Shown here piece after piece: positions 10,026 to 20,895 of a stretch of DNA of 64,000 nucleotides. The position numbers were made by a program, and so were the translations under genes. The DNA lies in the NCBI RefSeq assembly GCF_050624435.1, contig NC_134537.1, forward strand, positions 16,798,584-16,862,583, read 5' to 3'. Every line of letters begins with the position of its first letter. Within the stretch, counting starts at the first letter, position 1. Below the pieces are notes generated by a model, which made no database searches, was not told the origin of the DNA, and saw nothing but the letters and a program-made list of their open reading frames with translations. This DNA comes from Tenrec ecaudatus (lineage: Eukaryota; Chordata; Mammalia; Afrosoricida; Tenrecidae).

Positions 10026-10745
10026 GGCATAAGGTCTTGCCTTTGATTTTTAACACTTTATTATTCTTTTCTGCAGGCTCTGAATTTTAATACTTTTGCA
10101 AGGACAGTCTAATCATATTTACCAGTTATGAAGGAAGGTGCGAGGGATGTTCAAATACGATGGCTGACATACATGAAAAATCAAATAATGTAACTTTCAG
10201 AGTTATAATTCAATACATGAAAATCTTGAATATTAAGCATCTCCTTAGAGAATATGGACATCTTATTGAAAGAAAAATAAACACAAACATTTGACTGTGT
10301 CATTTATGACATATAAGAAAATCAAACTTTTACAAGGACCTTTCTCATGCTTCAGTCGCATCCTTCAGATATAGGTTTAAACACTGCAATTTCACAAAAC
10401 AAAACAAACTGCAATGAAGCTAGTCTGTCAAGGGATAGAATATAAAGTGCCGCAAGTATGTCACGCATCCAATTTTAAATATAACAAGGAAGAGAGGGGT
10501 ACACGTGTGATTCCACCATCAACCGTTGATTCTAAAAATATTATATCTCAATTATGTGAAACGTGCAAACTGGTTTTATCCTGTGCAATCTCCTGGATTA
10601 AGTATTGCCCAAATTAAAGATATATATGATTAAAACCTAAGCCTTGCTGTGAGGAAGCCCAAACTGACCTTAATCACCTTCCGTACTGTGGCTTTGTTCA
10701 CAAATAAGAGCTAATGATGTGGTCATCTTCAAGATGATGATAACT
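10026..10745. other. Unassigned AT-rich sequence
   Basis: No transposon or exon recognised. A run of T (10750-10757) just to the right may be the reverse-strand poly(A) of the neighbouring block. Confidence 0.45.
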
Positions 10746-10749
10746 TGCC

Positions 10750-12145
10750 TTTTTTTTATTGCATTCTCCAATACATTGTGTAATGATAAAATGGAAACAA
10801 TGAAATCATCAAGAAATAAACTTCATGCATTTTCATTAGTCTTTTCTAAAGCCGGCTTTTCTGCAAGGGCAGTGGCTCTCTCATAAGTTCTGTGTGTGGA
10901 GTTTGCTTTGGACGACCCGACAAAGATCGCGTGGCTCTGTGTGTCAGTCACCAGTTTACACCCTCTGCTGCTCCTTTGTGTGACGGGACACTGTCTGTTG
11001 TCCCTGAGACTTTGCACTGTGGTCGTATTTTTATCTGTGCTCATACTCCTGTCACCAGTCCTGGGGGAAAGGGAAAAGCAATCGACAGCAAAATAGAATA
11101 GAAAACAACAAGCAGGGAAGTCAAGAAATCCTCATCAAGGCAAAATAATTTATAAACTCACATGAAAGAAGGAGAGAAATGTAAACATAGGAGTAGAGAA
11201 CCAGGAGAGAGAAAAATATTTATGATAAGAGACTTAGGGAAATAGAATTACAGAAGTAAAACAAAAGTATAATAACAACAATATGGAAAAGGAAAACTGA
11301 AGAAGTCAAGGGAAAAGAAAAACGGAGTAATGAAGAACTTCAAGGGAAGGGAAGAAAGGTAAACAAGGAAAAATAGGAGCAGGGACAGTGGCAGGACCCA
11401 GTCAGAACAAACTGGAAGAGCGGCATACTCGATACGGGGTAGCTCTAGCCAAAGGGCTCCTCGGGTAGAAGAGGATGAAGGAGTAGAAAGCCTATCAGTG
11501 GTGGGTTTAGTTGGCGTAGCTGTTAATTGAGGTCAGGAACCTGATTTGGAAGTCGTTTGTGCAGGCTCAGATGTGGCTGGGGTCAGGGTGCTATTCCTTG
11601 AAAGGAATTCTTCCAGGTTCCTAGGGGGCACCTGGGAGCAGGCACCTGGGAGCATAAGAAAGGAGCTCTTGCCCTTTAAAGTGGCTAGCAATAGGGCACC
11701 GTTTGGGGCTGTGAAGAAGCAGAGCTTCCATACCTGCAGACGTGGGTGCTGTGCACCAGGAACCAGCTAACATGAGGCATTCAGGATGCAGCTTTGACAA
11801 CAAACAGCAGAGACTAGAGAAGGATTGTGATTGACTCCTGGGTGTGTGAGATTAAGAGACCCTCACTCCTCTCATCACCAGGAGGGTGGGGGAGAATCCC
11901 ACCTTATCATCGGCCGCCAGTAAAGGTGTTAATGCTGTTCCTGAGCAAGTGATGATTACACCTGCATCACTGCAGCTGTCCGATCACTTTTGTTCAGCTT
12001 CTTCTCCTAGTCAGTATTCGATCCCCTTCTTTATTCTTCCCTCTGATGTCAACGTCCCAGAATGCTAAACCTTAGCTGCTGCATCTGGCATCTTTGCTAT
12101 AGAGGGTCTGTGTAGCAAGTCTACTTATTCTGCCATCTTGCCAAA
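10750..12145 (-). mobile_element. GC-richer block, possibly an L1 5' region (minus)
   Basis: On the minus strand it begins near 12145 with GGCAAGATGGCAGAA, the AAGATGGC (YY1-type) opening typical of mammalian L1 5' UTRs. It continues through GC-richer sequence (12060-11400), then a pyrimidine-rich stretch (11400-11100). After that comes a 73-codon open frame at 11044-10823, and it ends with AATAAAAAAAA at about 10758-10748. An L1 with most of its body deleted would look like this. I do not recognise the 73-codon frame as ORF1, and only a weak 6-bp match (cttgcc) flanks the block. An unrelated LTR or low-copy sequence remains possible. Confidence 0.35.
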
Positions 12146-12164
12146 CGTCTTCTCTGGTACCTTA

Positions 12165-12310
12165 GTTATGTAGAGCTGCTAAAACAGAAATACCACAAAT
12201 GAACCACCTTTACAAGTTTATTCTCTCACAGTCTAGGAGGCTAGAAATTCTAAGTGAGATTATCTAATACAGAGGAGGGATTTATCTGTGTCTCCCTGAC
12301 ATAGATGGTT
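12165..12310 (-). mobile_element. MLT1-type LTR fragment
   Basis: The phrases 'ccttagttatgtagagctgctaaaa', 'cagaaataccacaaatgaa', 'tttattctctcacag' and 'ctaggaggctagaa' follow the minus-strand reading of an MLT1 LTR 3' half in correct order. This is a mammal-wide ERVL-MaLR family and is highly diverged here. Confidence 0.6.
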
Positions 12311-12669
12311 ACCAACACAGGCACCACACAGCCTCAAGTGCCCGTGTGCTCAGTTACCAGTGTTTTTGAATGTTTGTTTTTTTCTTGGGATAGGATTTTC
12401 CTTAATCTCTGCTTATTTGTGTAAGGTATTTTATATCTCAAAATAAATTGACTCATGATGCTACCTAAACTGCATGATAAACAGATTGTATCTACCTCAT
12501 TAATATCATAAAGAATAACAGCTCATGGGATAATTATATCACAAAATAAAAGACAATTGCATAATACTAAATATTATGGCCTAGCCAAGATGACACATTT
12601 TTGAAGATAAATTCAATCCATAAAAATACCTTTTCTTGACACAAACACCTTCTTATTACTTGAATTATC

Positions 12670-12745
12670 CAGATATTCACTCAACAAATACTAGTTGAGT
12701 GCATAATATATGCCTGCTACTTTTCTAAGCATTGAATAGATAAGC
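12670..12745 (+). repeat. Ancient L2/MIR-like fragment
   Basis: 'attcactcaacaaatactagttgagtgcataatatatgcctg...ctaagcattg' follows the common L2/MIR-associated phrase 'attcaacaaatatttattgagtgcctactatgtgcc...ctaggc'. Too short to name the family firmly. Confidence 0.45.
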
Positions 12746-12749
12746 TAAA

Positions 12750-12931
12750 GCCAAACACATAGCCATCAAGTCAATTATAACTCATACTGCCCTTATATGG
12801 GTTTTTAATGCTGTCGATCTTTAGGGGAATAAATAGGCTCATCTTTCCCTAACTGAGCAGCTGGTAGTTTTGAACCACTGACCTTGTGATTAGTTGTCAG
12901 ATGCTTATCTGCAGCACCACCCGGACTTCTA
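12750..12931 (-). mobile_element. AfroSINE, antisense
   Basis: Antisense order is clear: the tail complement 'catagccatcaagtcaattataactcatactgcccttatatggg', then 'ggggaataaataggctcatctttcc', 'gcagctggtagttttgaaccactgaccttgtgattag' (complement of the B-box region), and the head complement 'gcaccacccgga'. It abuts a CA microsatellite. Confidence 0.8.
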
Positions 12932-12933
12932 GG

Positions 12934-12948
12934 CACACACACACGCAT

Positions 12949-12979
<31 letters not shown>
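12934..12979. repeat. (CA)n microsatellite
   Basis: Alternating CA/AC for about 46 bp with one interruption (cgcatg) at about 12945-12950, directly next to the head end of an antisense SINE. Confidence 0.95.
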
Positions 12980-12980
<1 letters not shown>

Positions 12981-13079
12981 TAGAGGGTGTGTTATAAGTG
13001 CTGTCAAAATATGAATGATTATTTGGAAAATTGTATTTGTGTTTTAACTACATAGACAGTCAATAAAGCATCATATGTT

Positions 13080-13800
13080 TATATGTGAATTTTAAAACAT
13101 TGTTTTTAGCTTTTAGGTAAGAAAACTCATAGTCTTGGAGTAAAAGGCTTGTTTATTAGTCTGTTGAAGAGATGTCTCATTTTTATGTTGGCAAAGGCTT
13201 TTGAATTTCAACCATGCTGTTGCATGAATCATCTTCATTTTAATTCTTGAATAACATTATATTTCAGGAATTAACTATAATTTGTTGATCTATTAACTAG
13301 TAAAAGGACTTTTGAAATATTTTCAGTTAACAGAGATGAATAAAATTGCTATGAATATTCTTGTACAGCTCTTGGATAAATGTTTTCATTTATCTTGGGT
13401 CGATAACTAAACATGGGAAATTGGATAATATTGTAAGTGTATGCAAACATTTATTAGAAGACTAATAAATGGTTTTCAAATTGGCAATAACATTTTTCAT
13501 TACCACCAGGAATGTATGAAAGTTCCAGTAATTAGTTATTCTCACCACAACTTTGCATTGCTAGTTCCTGCTGTGCTTTTTGTGGTTTATCTTTAATTAT
13601 TCTGATCTGTGTCCACTTGCATTTCATTATGATCCTAGTTAGCATTTCTCTAATGATAAATAATGTTAAATAACTTCCCAAGTACTTATTTGTCAACGTA
13701 GTTTTTTAGGTATTTACATAAATGTTTTCCTTTGTTTTCACTGAATCATCTTATTTTTAAGAATTCTTTATATATACCATTGTCCAGCACTATTCTTGAA
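13080..13800 (-). mobile_element. Old L1M 3' region, antisense
   Basis: Reads as the familiar antisense L1M text: 'atgaataaaattgctatgaatattcttgtaca', 'aaatgttttcatttatcttgggtcgataac', 'accaggaatgtatgaaagttcc', 'acttgcatttcattatgatcctagttagcatttctctaatgat', and 'aagaattctttatatatacc'. Very diverged and without coding capacity. Confidence 0.6.
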
Positions 13801-14119
13801 TTTGCATTGTTATGTTTTGCATTTAATTTTAAGCTTAAATTGAAAGTTTCATAAGAATATTTTGCTAAATAAGTTATAAGTTTCATAATTTTACATAAGA
13901 AAGTTCACATTTAATGGAAAGACTACAGGGATTCTGTTTTCAATAAATCTTGTCAGTTTTATTAAAAATTAACTATATATAATCAGAACTTCTGTAATGC
14001 ACAAAGCTGTCAGAGAAAAGAGGATTTTCCACTAGTAAAGAAGAATAAGTGGTGAAATTGCACCCTGTCAAAGGTGGAAACTTGTGAGACAGGAAAAATG
14101 CTGAGTCGTGCCAAGTTTT

Positions 14120-14300
14120 GGTTCTCACAGATTTCCCTGCATTTGAATCTATACCATTAACCCATATATCTATCCTTGTTCCAATATTGCAGGTCCTTGA
14201 TGACTATCGCTTTATAGAAATTTTGAAGTCAGCTGGCTTGAGTTCTCGATGTTAGTAATCACTTTGCAAAGCATTGGCTAGTCTATGTATGCCGCTTCTC
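14120..14300 (-). mobile_element. Old L1 ORF2-end fragment, antisense
   Basis: 'atctatccttgttccaatattgcaggtccttgatgactatcgctttatagaaattttgaagtcagctggcttgag' follows the antisense L1 ORF2 phrase ('ccttgatcactgtggctttatagtaagttttgaagtcaggtagc'). A degraded relic. Confidence 0.5.
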
Positions 14301-14769
14301 CAAAATGTTTGCGATCATGTTGCAATTGCTATTAAAGCTTGTTGTGGTTGTGAACGCAGTGGCACTGTCTAGGTGTGCGGCTATGTGAGGCTGTAAGAAC
14401 CTGTTTCCAGATACCCCCACTACATCTTCTGTGTATTATCACAGCTTTTAAATTCTACAGGTACTCTTTGTATATAAAAATAAGAAAACACAAACAATAG
14501 GTATAAATAAAGCAAACAAATATTTTTAACATGGCAACCTTTTCAACTATCAATAACTATTGTTAAAGATTTACCCTTCCCTTTTATATTTATGTACTAA
14601 CAGATGGGTTCGATCTTCTTACCCTACAATTAGCAGTCCAATGCATAACATCAATGCTTCAGATATGTATGGGGGCTACACAAAATTCATGGATAAATGG
14701 AACCAAAATTTGTCAGTATTTTGTGACTAGAATTACCCTAGAACCAAAATAAGATAAAGGTATTACAGG

Positions 14770-15400
14770 AAAAAAAAACTAAAGACCAATTAATATCTCT
14801 CCTATTCAAGGACAACAAATATTCACAAAATAATAAAAAGCATAATCTATGTTACAGGAATAGTGCATAGTGAACATGTAGATTTCAAAAATGCAAAGTT
14901 GAGTCAACTTTTAAAAGTCCATCAAAGCAAATCACCATGTTAATAGACTAAATAAATAAAATGTGTTTCGTACTTGCACAACACAGTTTTGACATAATTC
15001 ACCATGTAGTCACCAAGAAAATTCTCAACAAACTTTAACTGGAAGAAATTTTATTAGTCTATAAAAAATAAATATAGCTAATGAACATACTTCATACATA
15101 ATATGAGGTCATGAAGCCACAAATACTGATCAAAGTGTGAAGTTCTGGAAAATCAAGGAAAATGATATCCTGTCATAGATTGGAGGAGACCATGGAGACA
15201 CAATAAAGCATCCATGATTAAATCTTGAAACAGAAAGAAACATTAGAAGAAAAAAACAGGTAAAATACAAATTTGTGGCATTGCATACATCTTATCATTT
15301 AAAAAATTGTATCATATTTGTGTAATATGCTAAGATTAGAAACTGGCAACTTCTCTGTAAATCTAAAATTACTGTATAGCTTTAAAACTTAAACTTTTTA
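14770..15400 (+). mobile_element. Old L1M, RT region and 3' UTR, sense
   Basis: From 14775 ('accaattaatatctctcctattcaa') the RT-domain text runs in order through 'gtgcatagtgaac', 'caaagttgagtcaacttttaaaagtcc', 'agcaaatcaccatgttaatagac' and 'aaattctcaacaaactttaac' at 15020. It then jumps to L1M 3' UTR text: 'atgattaaatcttgaaacagaaagaaacattagaag' at 15210 and 'ggcaacttctctgtaaatctaaaattac' at 15345. Many stops and indels are present. Confidence 0.6.
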
Positions 15401-16369
15401 AAACATTTTCATGTACTAGTTCTTATATTCTGAAAACTCCTTCTCTTTTTTGTTTTTTAAACTCAGGAACACCAATTATCCTTGCCTCATAATGTCTTTA
15501 TTCAACATATTTATTATGTTCCTCATATTTAAACTATATTTTCTCTTCTCCCTTTTTCTTTAGTCTTCCTATATCCCTTGCGGTCATCTCAAGCCTTTTC
15601 CCTATTTCTTACTTGAATTTAGTCTGTTCTGTGTTGATTGAAATTATATGTTACTACTTTCATAATATTATTTTGGTATGTATTGTAAGCTTTTACCTCG
15701 ATAGCCTTTTATTTTGTTCTCAGGTGTATTTATCTTATTTTCAAGTTCCTATTTTATTGAATGGTATTCTTATTAAGTTGCTTGGTGGTTCAGAACATTT
15801 ACAGAGAAATTTCTTGTGCTCATTGAGTTATTAGTCATTTGCCCTAGTTATTTGAATTTTGTTCCTTTTTTACTTATTTTACTTCTCTTTCTACTTCTTT
15901 CCTATACCTTTTCTTCTGTGTGTCCTGAAATAGTGTAAGTTTTTAAACTTGGAAAGAGGTATCTAGGGAGTAAGCAGCTTTTCCCAAAAGTTTGTTTTTG
16001 GTATAGTGCTTGTAACTCCTAACCAAAATATTCAAAATATAGTTTTCATCTGTTTAGAGCATTACTTAGCTGAGAACCTATCCTGCCTAACTCCTTTCTG
16101 TAGCTTCCAAATGGTAGGTCGAACATAAGAAGAAGAGAGCCAGAATGGGCAGTCATTGTGAAGAAGTTTAACATATCAGTTAAGAGTTCAAGGCTACCTG
16201 AATATTAGTCTTCACTCTACCAAGTATTAACATCAGAATCATGCACAAGTTACAAGTAGTCTCTGGCTTATGAATGAGATCAGATCTTAGCTATGTCTTC
16301 ACTGATTTAGAAGTAAGTTTGACCAAATTAAAACAAAGAAAGGTCACTGCTAATGAGTTCACTTCAACT
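15401..16369. other. AT-rich, T-rich stretch, possibly more L1M
   Basis: Pyrimidine-rich text around 15540-15950 (many TTCTT and CTTTT runs) resembles antisense old-L1 sequence in texture, but I cannot line it up with confidence. No exon signal. From 15960 on nothing is recognised. Confidence 0.35.
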
Positions 16370-16515
16370 GATAGCGGTCCAATAGGACACAGACCTGCCT
16401 CTCTGGGTTTCTGAGACTATATTTTTACAGGCGTAGAAAACCTAATTTTTCTCCCGTAGAACTTCTGGTTGTTTTGAACTGCTGACCTTGTCGTTATCAA
16501 CCCAACTTCAGCCTG
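16370..16515 (-). mobile_element. AfroSINE, antisense
   Basis: 'gggtttctgagactatatttttacaggcgtagaaaacc', then 'tctcccgtagaac' and 'ggttgttttgaactgctgaccttgtcgttatcaaccca' are the complement of the SINE body and B-box region. The tail half is eroded. Confidence 0.65.
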
Positions 16516-16949
16516 ATGTTCGTGGAGAGTCAGGGGAAAGTCTGAAACTTTTTAATGATTCAAAGCTGCCCGTGGATCCTGTGAATGAAGGCAATTGTGA
16601 GGAGCATAATAATATATCCTACCTAGTCAGATATATTCCACTGTCAGAAAAGGTATAAAAGGTTGATAACTTTATAAAAGTTAATGATATTTGCACATGC
16701 ATTTTAGGGATAAACTATGTCACACCTGGATTTTGCTCTCTCTTTATTTCCTGAGATTCTAAGAACTTTCTTTTGTCAAGGTTGTCTTCATCTTGTCAAA
16801 TATAAGGTTCGAAGGACTCAGAGATGGAGAGGGGGCTCTTGGGGACCCTCGGATGAAAGAAGTACCGTGCTCATGTATCTGTGTGAAATGCACCTGCTGC
16901 TTGCCGATAGAGATCAAATGCTGCAAGCAGCAGAATGGATTGCTTTTGT

Positions 16950-17190
16950 TGCTCTTCGTAGGTGCCATCGAGTGGGGTATGCCTGCAGGAGTCCTGAGCA
17001 CAACAGAAGGAAAGGCTGCACAGTCCCGCGTCATCCTCCCAAATGTTCCTTTGTCTGAGCCCGCTGATGCAGCCACTGTGTCAGTCCATCTCCTGAAGCA
17101 TCTTCCTTTTTCCTTTGCTACCCCTTCACTTTACCAAATAATGGCATCCTTCTCCAGGGACTGTCTGTGGGTTTATCATACCGTGGTGGC
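16950..17190 (-). mobile_element. RTE 3' end, antisense
   Basis: Starts 'gttgctcttcgtaggtgccatcgagt', then 'gcacaacagaaggaaaggctgca', 'gatgcagccactgtgtcagtccatctc', 'tttaccaaataatggcatccttctccaggga'. This is the RTE 3' UTR and the end of ORF2 in reverse. It is 5'-truncated after about 240 bp. Confidence 0.75.
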
Positions 17191-17333
17191 TTGTGCGTTG
17201 GCTGTGTCACTGGCATGACAAATGCCAGCAGGGTCACCCAAACCGACTAGCTTTCAGCAGAGCTTTCAGACCAAGAAAGGGCCACCAAGAAAAACTCAGC
17301 CCCTTGCTTCAGAGGAAGAAGCCGCTGACAATC
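17185..17333. repeat. Short SINE-like insert of unknown name
   Basis: 'gttggctgtgtcactggcatgacaaatgccagcagggtcaccc' followed by 'tttcagcagagctttcagaccaagaaag' and 'cttcagaggaagaagccgctgacaatctta' seems to belong to a repeated afrotherian sequence I recall without a name. It sits exactly between two opposed RTE pieces. Confidence 0.35.
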
Positions 17334-17334
17334 T

Positions 17335-17940
17335 TATACCATATGGATTACACTCGATATAAAGAAAACAATAAACAAACAAAATCTCACAACGCGAATA
17401 ATAAGGGCATGATAAATGGAGACCGGAAGTTGGCACAGATGTCATTTGACTTGGGTTCATGTCAGTGCTCCTGGAAATATCAATCAGGAAATCAATTTGC
17501 ATGTTGCATTGGGCAAAGCTGCAGTACAAGACCTCTCATGTTTCCGGGCAAAGGTGTGATTTTGAGGATTAACATACACCGGACCCGTGCTAAGATCCAT
17601 TTAATCACCATATATGTTTGTGAAAGACGGACAATGAATAAGGAAGAGTTCAGAAAAGTTGGTGTATTTGAATTACGGTGTTTGGAAGAAGATGGAGAGT
17701 CCTATAGACTCCCTGACCCAAACCAAATTTGTCTTGAAGAATAAACAGACAGGAGGCTCCATGGCCATCAGAATGATGAGACTTCATCTCACACACTTCT
17801 GACATTTGGTGGGAAAGTCTTGTTCCTAGAAAAAGCATCATGCTTGGTCGAGGGTGATTGGAACGGAAGAAGTTTCAGTGGCTGCAACCATGAACGCAAA
17901 GGTAGCAGCAGGGGTGAGGAGAGGGTGCCGAAGGCTTTTA
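17335..17940 (+). pseudogene. RTE/BovB ORF2 C-terminus and 3' end, sense
   Basis: An open plus frame runs from 17193, in the unnamed insert, to 17744. From about 17338 it carries RTE-derived residues, for example GMINGDRKL (family pattern 'IMINGEKI') and CERRTMNKEEFRKVGVFELR (family pattern 'CESWTMNKEDRRRIDAFELW'). Segments between these are out of the RTE frame, so the 183-codon length is partly accidental. The 'DPNQICLEE' end corresponds to '..KSVLEEV'. The 3' UTR follows to about 17935. Not functional. Confidence 0.7.
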
Positions 17941-18059
17941 GAGCTTCCTTGTTTGTCTTTGAAAAGAGTACAGGTGCTTGAGCCTCTTGAATGAATCGTT
18001 ATGGGAATGTATTCTTACATTGGTAAACATGGGCATTGTTTTAAATCTTGCCATTAATT

Positions 18060-18900
18060 TACCATATTTATTTACCATATTTATTTTCTGTCAGTATACT
18101 TTTAAGATAAATTTCAAGAAATACAATTGATACTATAAGTGTGGGGTTTATTTATTTACTTATTTGTTAAATTCGCTTGGATAGGAGTTGCATTCCTTCC
18201 CTCCCCATCAGCAGTATTGGATTGTTATTACTCCTTTACATCATCACAAAATACTGTCTTGCCAAAATTTTAGTTTTTACCTATTTAGTCACTGTACTTC
18301 AGTGTAACTTCAATTTATTTTGTAATTTAATGTTGTTCTCTGTACATATTTGAACATCTTTTCTCTTTGCTTTTTGTTTTCTGTCAGAAGTATATACTGT
18401 GATTTTTCTAATGAGTGGTTGGTAGTATCAGTCTTTAGCACCTCCTTATGTATTTGTTTCTCACATCTTTATTTCTTCACCTGGGAGCTCAATTACGCAT
18501 GTATTAAATGGCTTAATATTCCCCTACAGCTCTTGGAAATCATTTTGTTTGTTTTGCTTTTTCTTATCTTTTTCTCCATGCTTTGTTCTCTTTGTGTTCA
18601 AATTTGAGTCATTTGTAATTGTTATGTTAAGTTTTCTAATTATTTCCTCTGTGGAATAGGATGTACTGATGGTCTTCTCCAAATTATTCTTCATTTCTGT
18701 TAAAGTGTTTTATTTCTGACCTTTCTACATCAATATTTGTTATAACTCTTTTATTTCTTCTCAGATTTCCTATTTAGCCTTGCATGTTGTCTATCTTTTT
18801 ATAGGAAAGCTTTTTACATACTAGTGTCAGCTACCTTAAACCCGTGGCCTGTGGGCCCGGCATGTGTAATACCTGAGTCTGTGTCTAATAATCATATTAT
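18060..18900 (-). mobile_element. Old L1M-like sequence, antisense
   Basis: 18240-18370 ('cctatttagtcactgtacttcagtgtaacttcaatttat...gttctctgtacatatttgaacatcttttc') resembles the antisense L1M phrase around 'tgagatggtatctcattg...tttgcatttc'. 18640-18800 has T-rich text ending 'tatttcttctcagatttcctattt' that also fits antisense L1M. Divergence is too high for a subfamily. Confidence 0.4.
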
Positions 18901-19714
18901 GTTGACAAATTCTTATATTTTTGTGTACTTATAAGTTTACTTATGAAAACTGCACATAGTATATATCTCTTGATCTTTGAAAGACTTAGCTTTTTCTTCA
19001 ATTGTAATATGTATGAAAACTCATATCCTGACTATCATGGTATCGTGGCTGTCAAAAATGTCCTGCGTGCTAAGTAAAACATCTGTAGTAGCTACTGCTA
19101 TTCTTTTTTCCTTTTTAATTTGAAGAAATCAGAAGCTCAGATGATTTTGATTCATCCAAGTTCATGCTACCGCTATGTGGAAGACCTTAACCTTCTATCT
19201 GAATCTTTTGATTCTGAGTTCAATATTTTTTTAAATAGAGATCTTTAACAAATATAGACCATATAAAGTTAATTGTCATATGGCTCCTGCTTAAATTCTT
19301 TAGTTGATTTTCTTACACAAACAAAATCCAATCTAGACCATGATTTTGAAGACCCAGACTTCCTCATCAAGTTCTCCCAAATCTGTACTTCCTTGGACTC
19401 CATTTCCCCCTGTCAATTGTTCTAATCAATCTCCCGCTCTGGCTTCAGCACAGAAAACTCATTCATTAGGCCCTTGTCAGTAACTGTGAAGATTCTTAAA
19501 CATGTATCCCACTTGGAAGCATAGAGGTTTAGTCTGCCACAATTTTATGGATGCGGAGATATAAAACTCATGGTTCAGACTTAAAGAACATTAATAGAAA
19601 CAAAACTAACAGTAAACAGAGTATTAGTATTTGACTTGATTCCCTGAATCAACACCTTCAACATGCAGCGGAAGAAAGGCCAGTGGACACTTGAATATGC
19701 AGTGGGATACAGTC
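18901..19714. other. Unassigned sequence
   Basis: No repeat or exon recognised. Confidence 0.45.
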
Positions 19715-19722
19715 CAGTAGAG

Positions 19723-19917
19723 CGGTGGTTCTCAACCTTCCTCATGCCGCCACCCTTTAATGCAATTCCTCATGTGGTGGTGATCCCCCAACCATAAACT
19801 TATTTTCATTTCGACCTCACAACTGTAATTTTGCTACTGTTTTGAAGCAGGTGACCCCTGTAAAAAGGTCATTTGACCCCCTTAAAGGGATTGTGACCCA
19901 CAGGTTGGGAACCACTG
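19723..19917 (+). mobile_element. SPIN-type non-autonomous hAT element, copy 1
   Basis: A 195-bp element with terminal inverted repeats: left CGGTGGTTCTCAACCTTC, right end (reverse complement) CAGTGGTTCCCAACCTGTG. It is bracketed by a perfect 8-bp target duplication CAGTAGAG at 19715-19722 and 19918-19925, the hAT hallmark length. Internal phrases ('ctcatgtggtggtgatccccca', 'aactgtaattttgctactgtt', 'aggtgacccctgtaaaaaggtcatttgaccccc') match my recollection of SPIN_NA. It has no coding capacity and would have been moved by a SPIN transposase in trans. A central portion present in longer SPIN_NA forms is absent. Confidence 0.9.
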
Positions 19918-20157
19918 CAGTAGAGAAACCTTGAGTTTATCAGAGGCAGTAAACTTTCCTGTCAACTAGTGATACTATATGCATTATACTGAACAAGAAA
20001 CAAACCATACTTTTGAGCTGGAGAAGCATTACTTTTTTTTCTAACAAATACCCTATAAAAAGTTGTCTGATAAGCCCACATGGAAGAAGCACACCGGCCA
20101 GTGCGATCACGAGGTGCCCAAGGGACCAGGTATAAGGCATCATGCAAAAAAAAAGAT

Positions 20158-20227
20158 ATAAGTGTGTGTATGTATGTGTATATATGTGTATATGTATATA
20201 TGTATGTGTATATATGTATATATATCA
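20158..20227. repeat. (TATG)n/(TA)n microsatellite inside the L1 tail
   Basis: Imperfect GTGTATGTATGTGTATATAT-type units over about 70 bp, following an A-run at 20147-20155 inside the L1 3' UTR. It probably grew from an A-rich or variable segment of the L1 itself. Confidence 0.9.
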
Positions 20228-20689
20228 TATTAAATGAAGGGGGAAGTGCAGAGTGGAGACCCAAGGCCCAAGTGTCGGCCAATGGAGATCCCCTCATAGA
20301 GGGGTTTAGGAGAGGAGATGGGTTAATTAGGGTGTGAGGTAGTATCGATGAAGAACACAGCTTTCCCCCAGATCCTGGATGCTTCCTCCCCCCAACTACC
20401 ATGATCCGAATTCTACCTTGCAGGGCTGGAAAGGACAGAGGCTGTACACTGGTACATATGAGGGTTGGAGGTACAGGGAATCCAGGGTGGATGATACCTT
20501 CAGGACCAAGGGTGTGAGGGACGATGCTGGGAGAGTGGAGGATGAGTGGGTTGGAAAGGGGGAACTGATTACAAGGATCCACATGTGACCTCTTCCCTGG
20601 GAGAGGGACAGCAGAGAAGGGGGGAAGGGAGACTCCGGATAGGGCAAGATATGACAAAATAACGATGTATAAATTACCAAGGGCATATG

Positions 20690-20722
20690 AGGGAGGGGGG
20701 AAAGGGGAGGGAGGGGGGGAAT
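20690..20722 (+). other. G-rich tract with G-quadruplex potential in the L1 3' UTR
   Basis: Several runs of three or more G separated by one to three A (GGGAGGGGGG, GGGG, GGGAGGGGGGG). The same position is G-rich in the L1 copies at about 1079-1097, 51977-52003 and 62514-62536. A polypurine tract here is a known feature of mammalian L1 3' UTRs. Confidence 0.7.
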
Positions 20723-20895
20723 AAAAGAGGACCTGATGCAAGGGGCTTAAGTGGAGAGCAAATGCCTTGAGAATGATTGGGGCAGGGAATGTATGGATGT
20801 GCTTTATACAATTGATGTATGTATATGTATGGATTGTGGTAAGAGTTGTTTGAGTCCCTAATAAAATGTAAAAGAAGAAAAAAAAAGTTGTCTGA

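Larger units (their letters stand above)
20071..20881 (+). mobile_element. L1 3' UTR, best-preserved copy, 811 bp
   Basis: 5'-truncated L1 insertion bracketed by a perfect 14-bp target duplication (AAAAAGTTGTCTGA) at 20057-20070 and 20882-20895. The insertion point follows an A-rich site, as expected for the L1 endonuclease. From left to right: 'acatggaagaagcacaccgg' start, an ATG-rich microsatellite (20158-20227), 'gaacacagctttcccccagatcctgg', 'ggggaactgattacaaggatcc', a G-rich purine tract (20690-20722), 'gagaatgattggggcag', and CCTAATAAAATG with a poly(A)-like end. It is less diverged than the other L1 tails by eye, so probably the youngest. The long minus-strand open frame across it is antisense UTR, not a gene. 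Confidence 0.9.

Noticed and set aside
10120..10250. Possible mariner-like end ('gggatgttcaaatacgatgg')
   Set aside because: Only a short resemblance; no matching inverted end or TA duplication found.
16717..17218. Overlapping plus frames of 113 and 141 codons and a minus frame of 105 codons
   Set aside because: Their second halves are antisense RTE 3' end (16950-17190), the first half has no recognisable domain, and all three open frames overlap the same bases.
17193..17744. 183-codon plus frame as a possible gene
   Set aside because: It starts in an unnamed insert and continues through a frame-shifted RTE C-terminus. Only parts are in the RTE frame, so its length is accidental.
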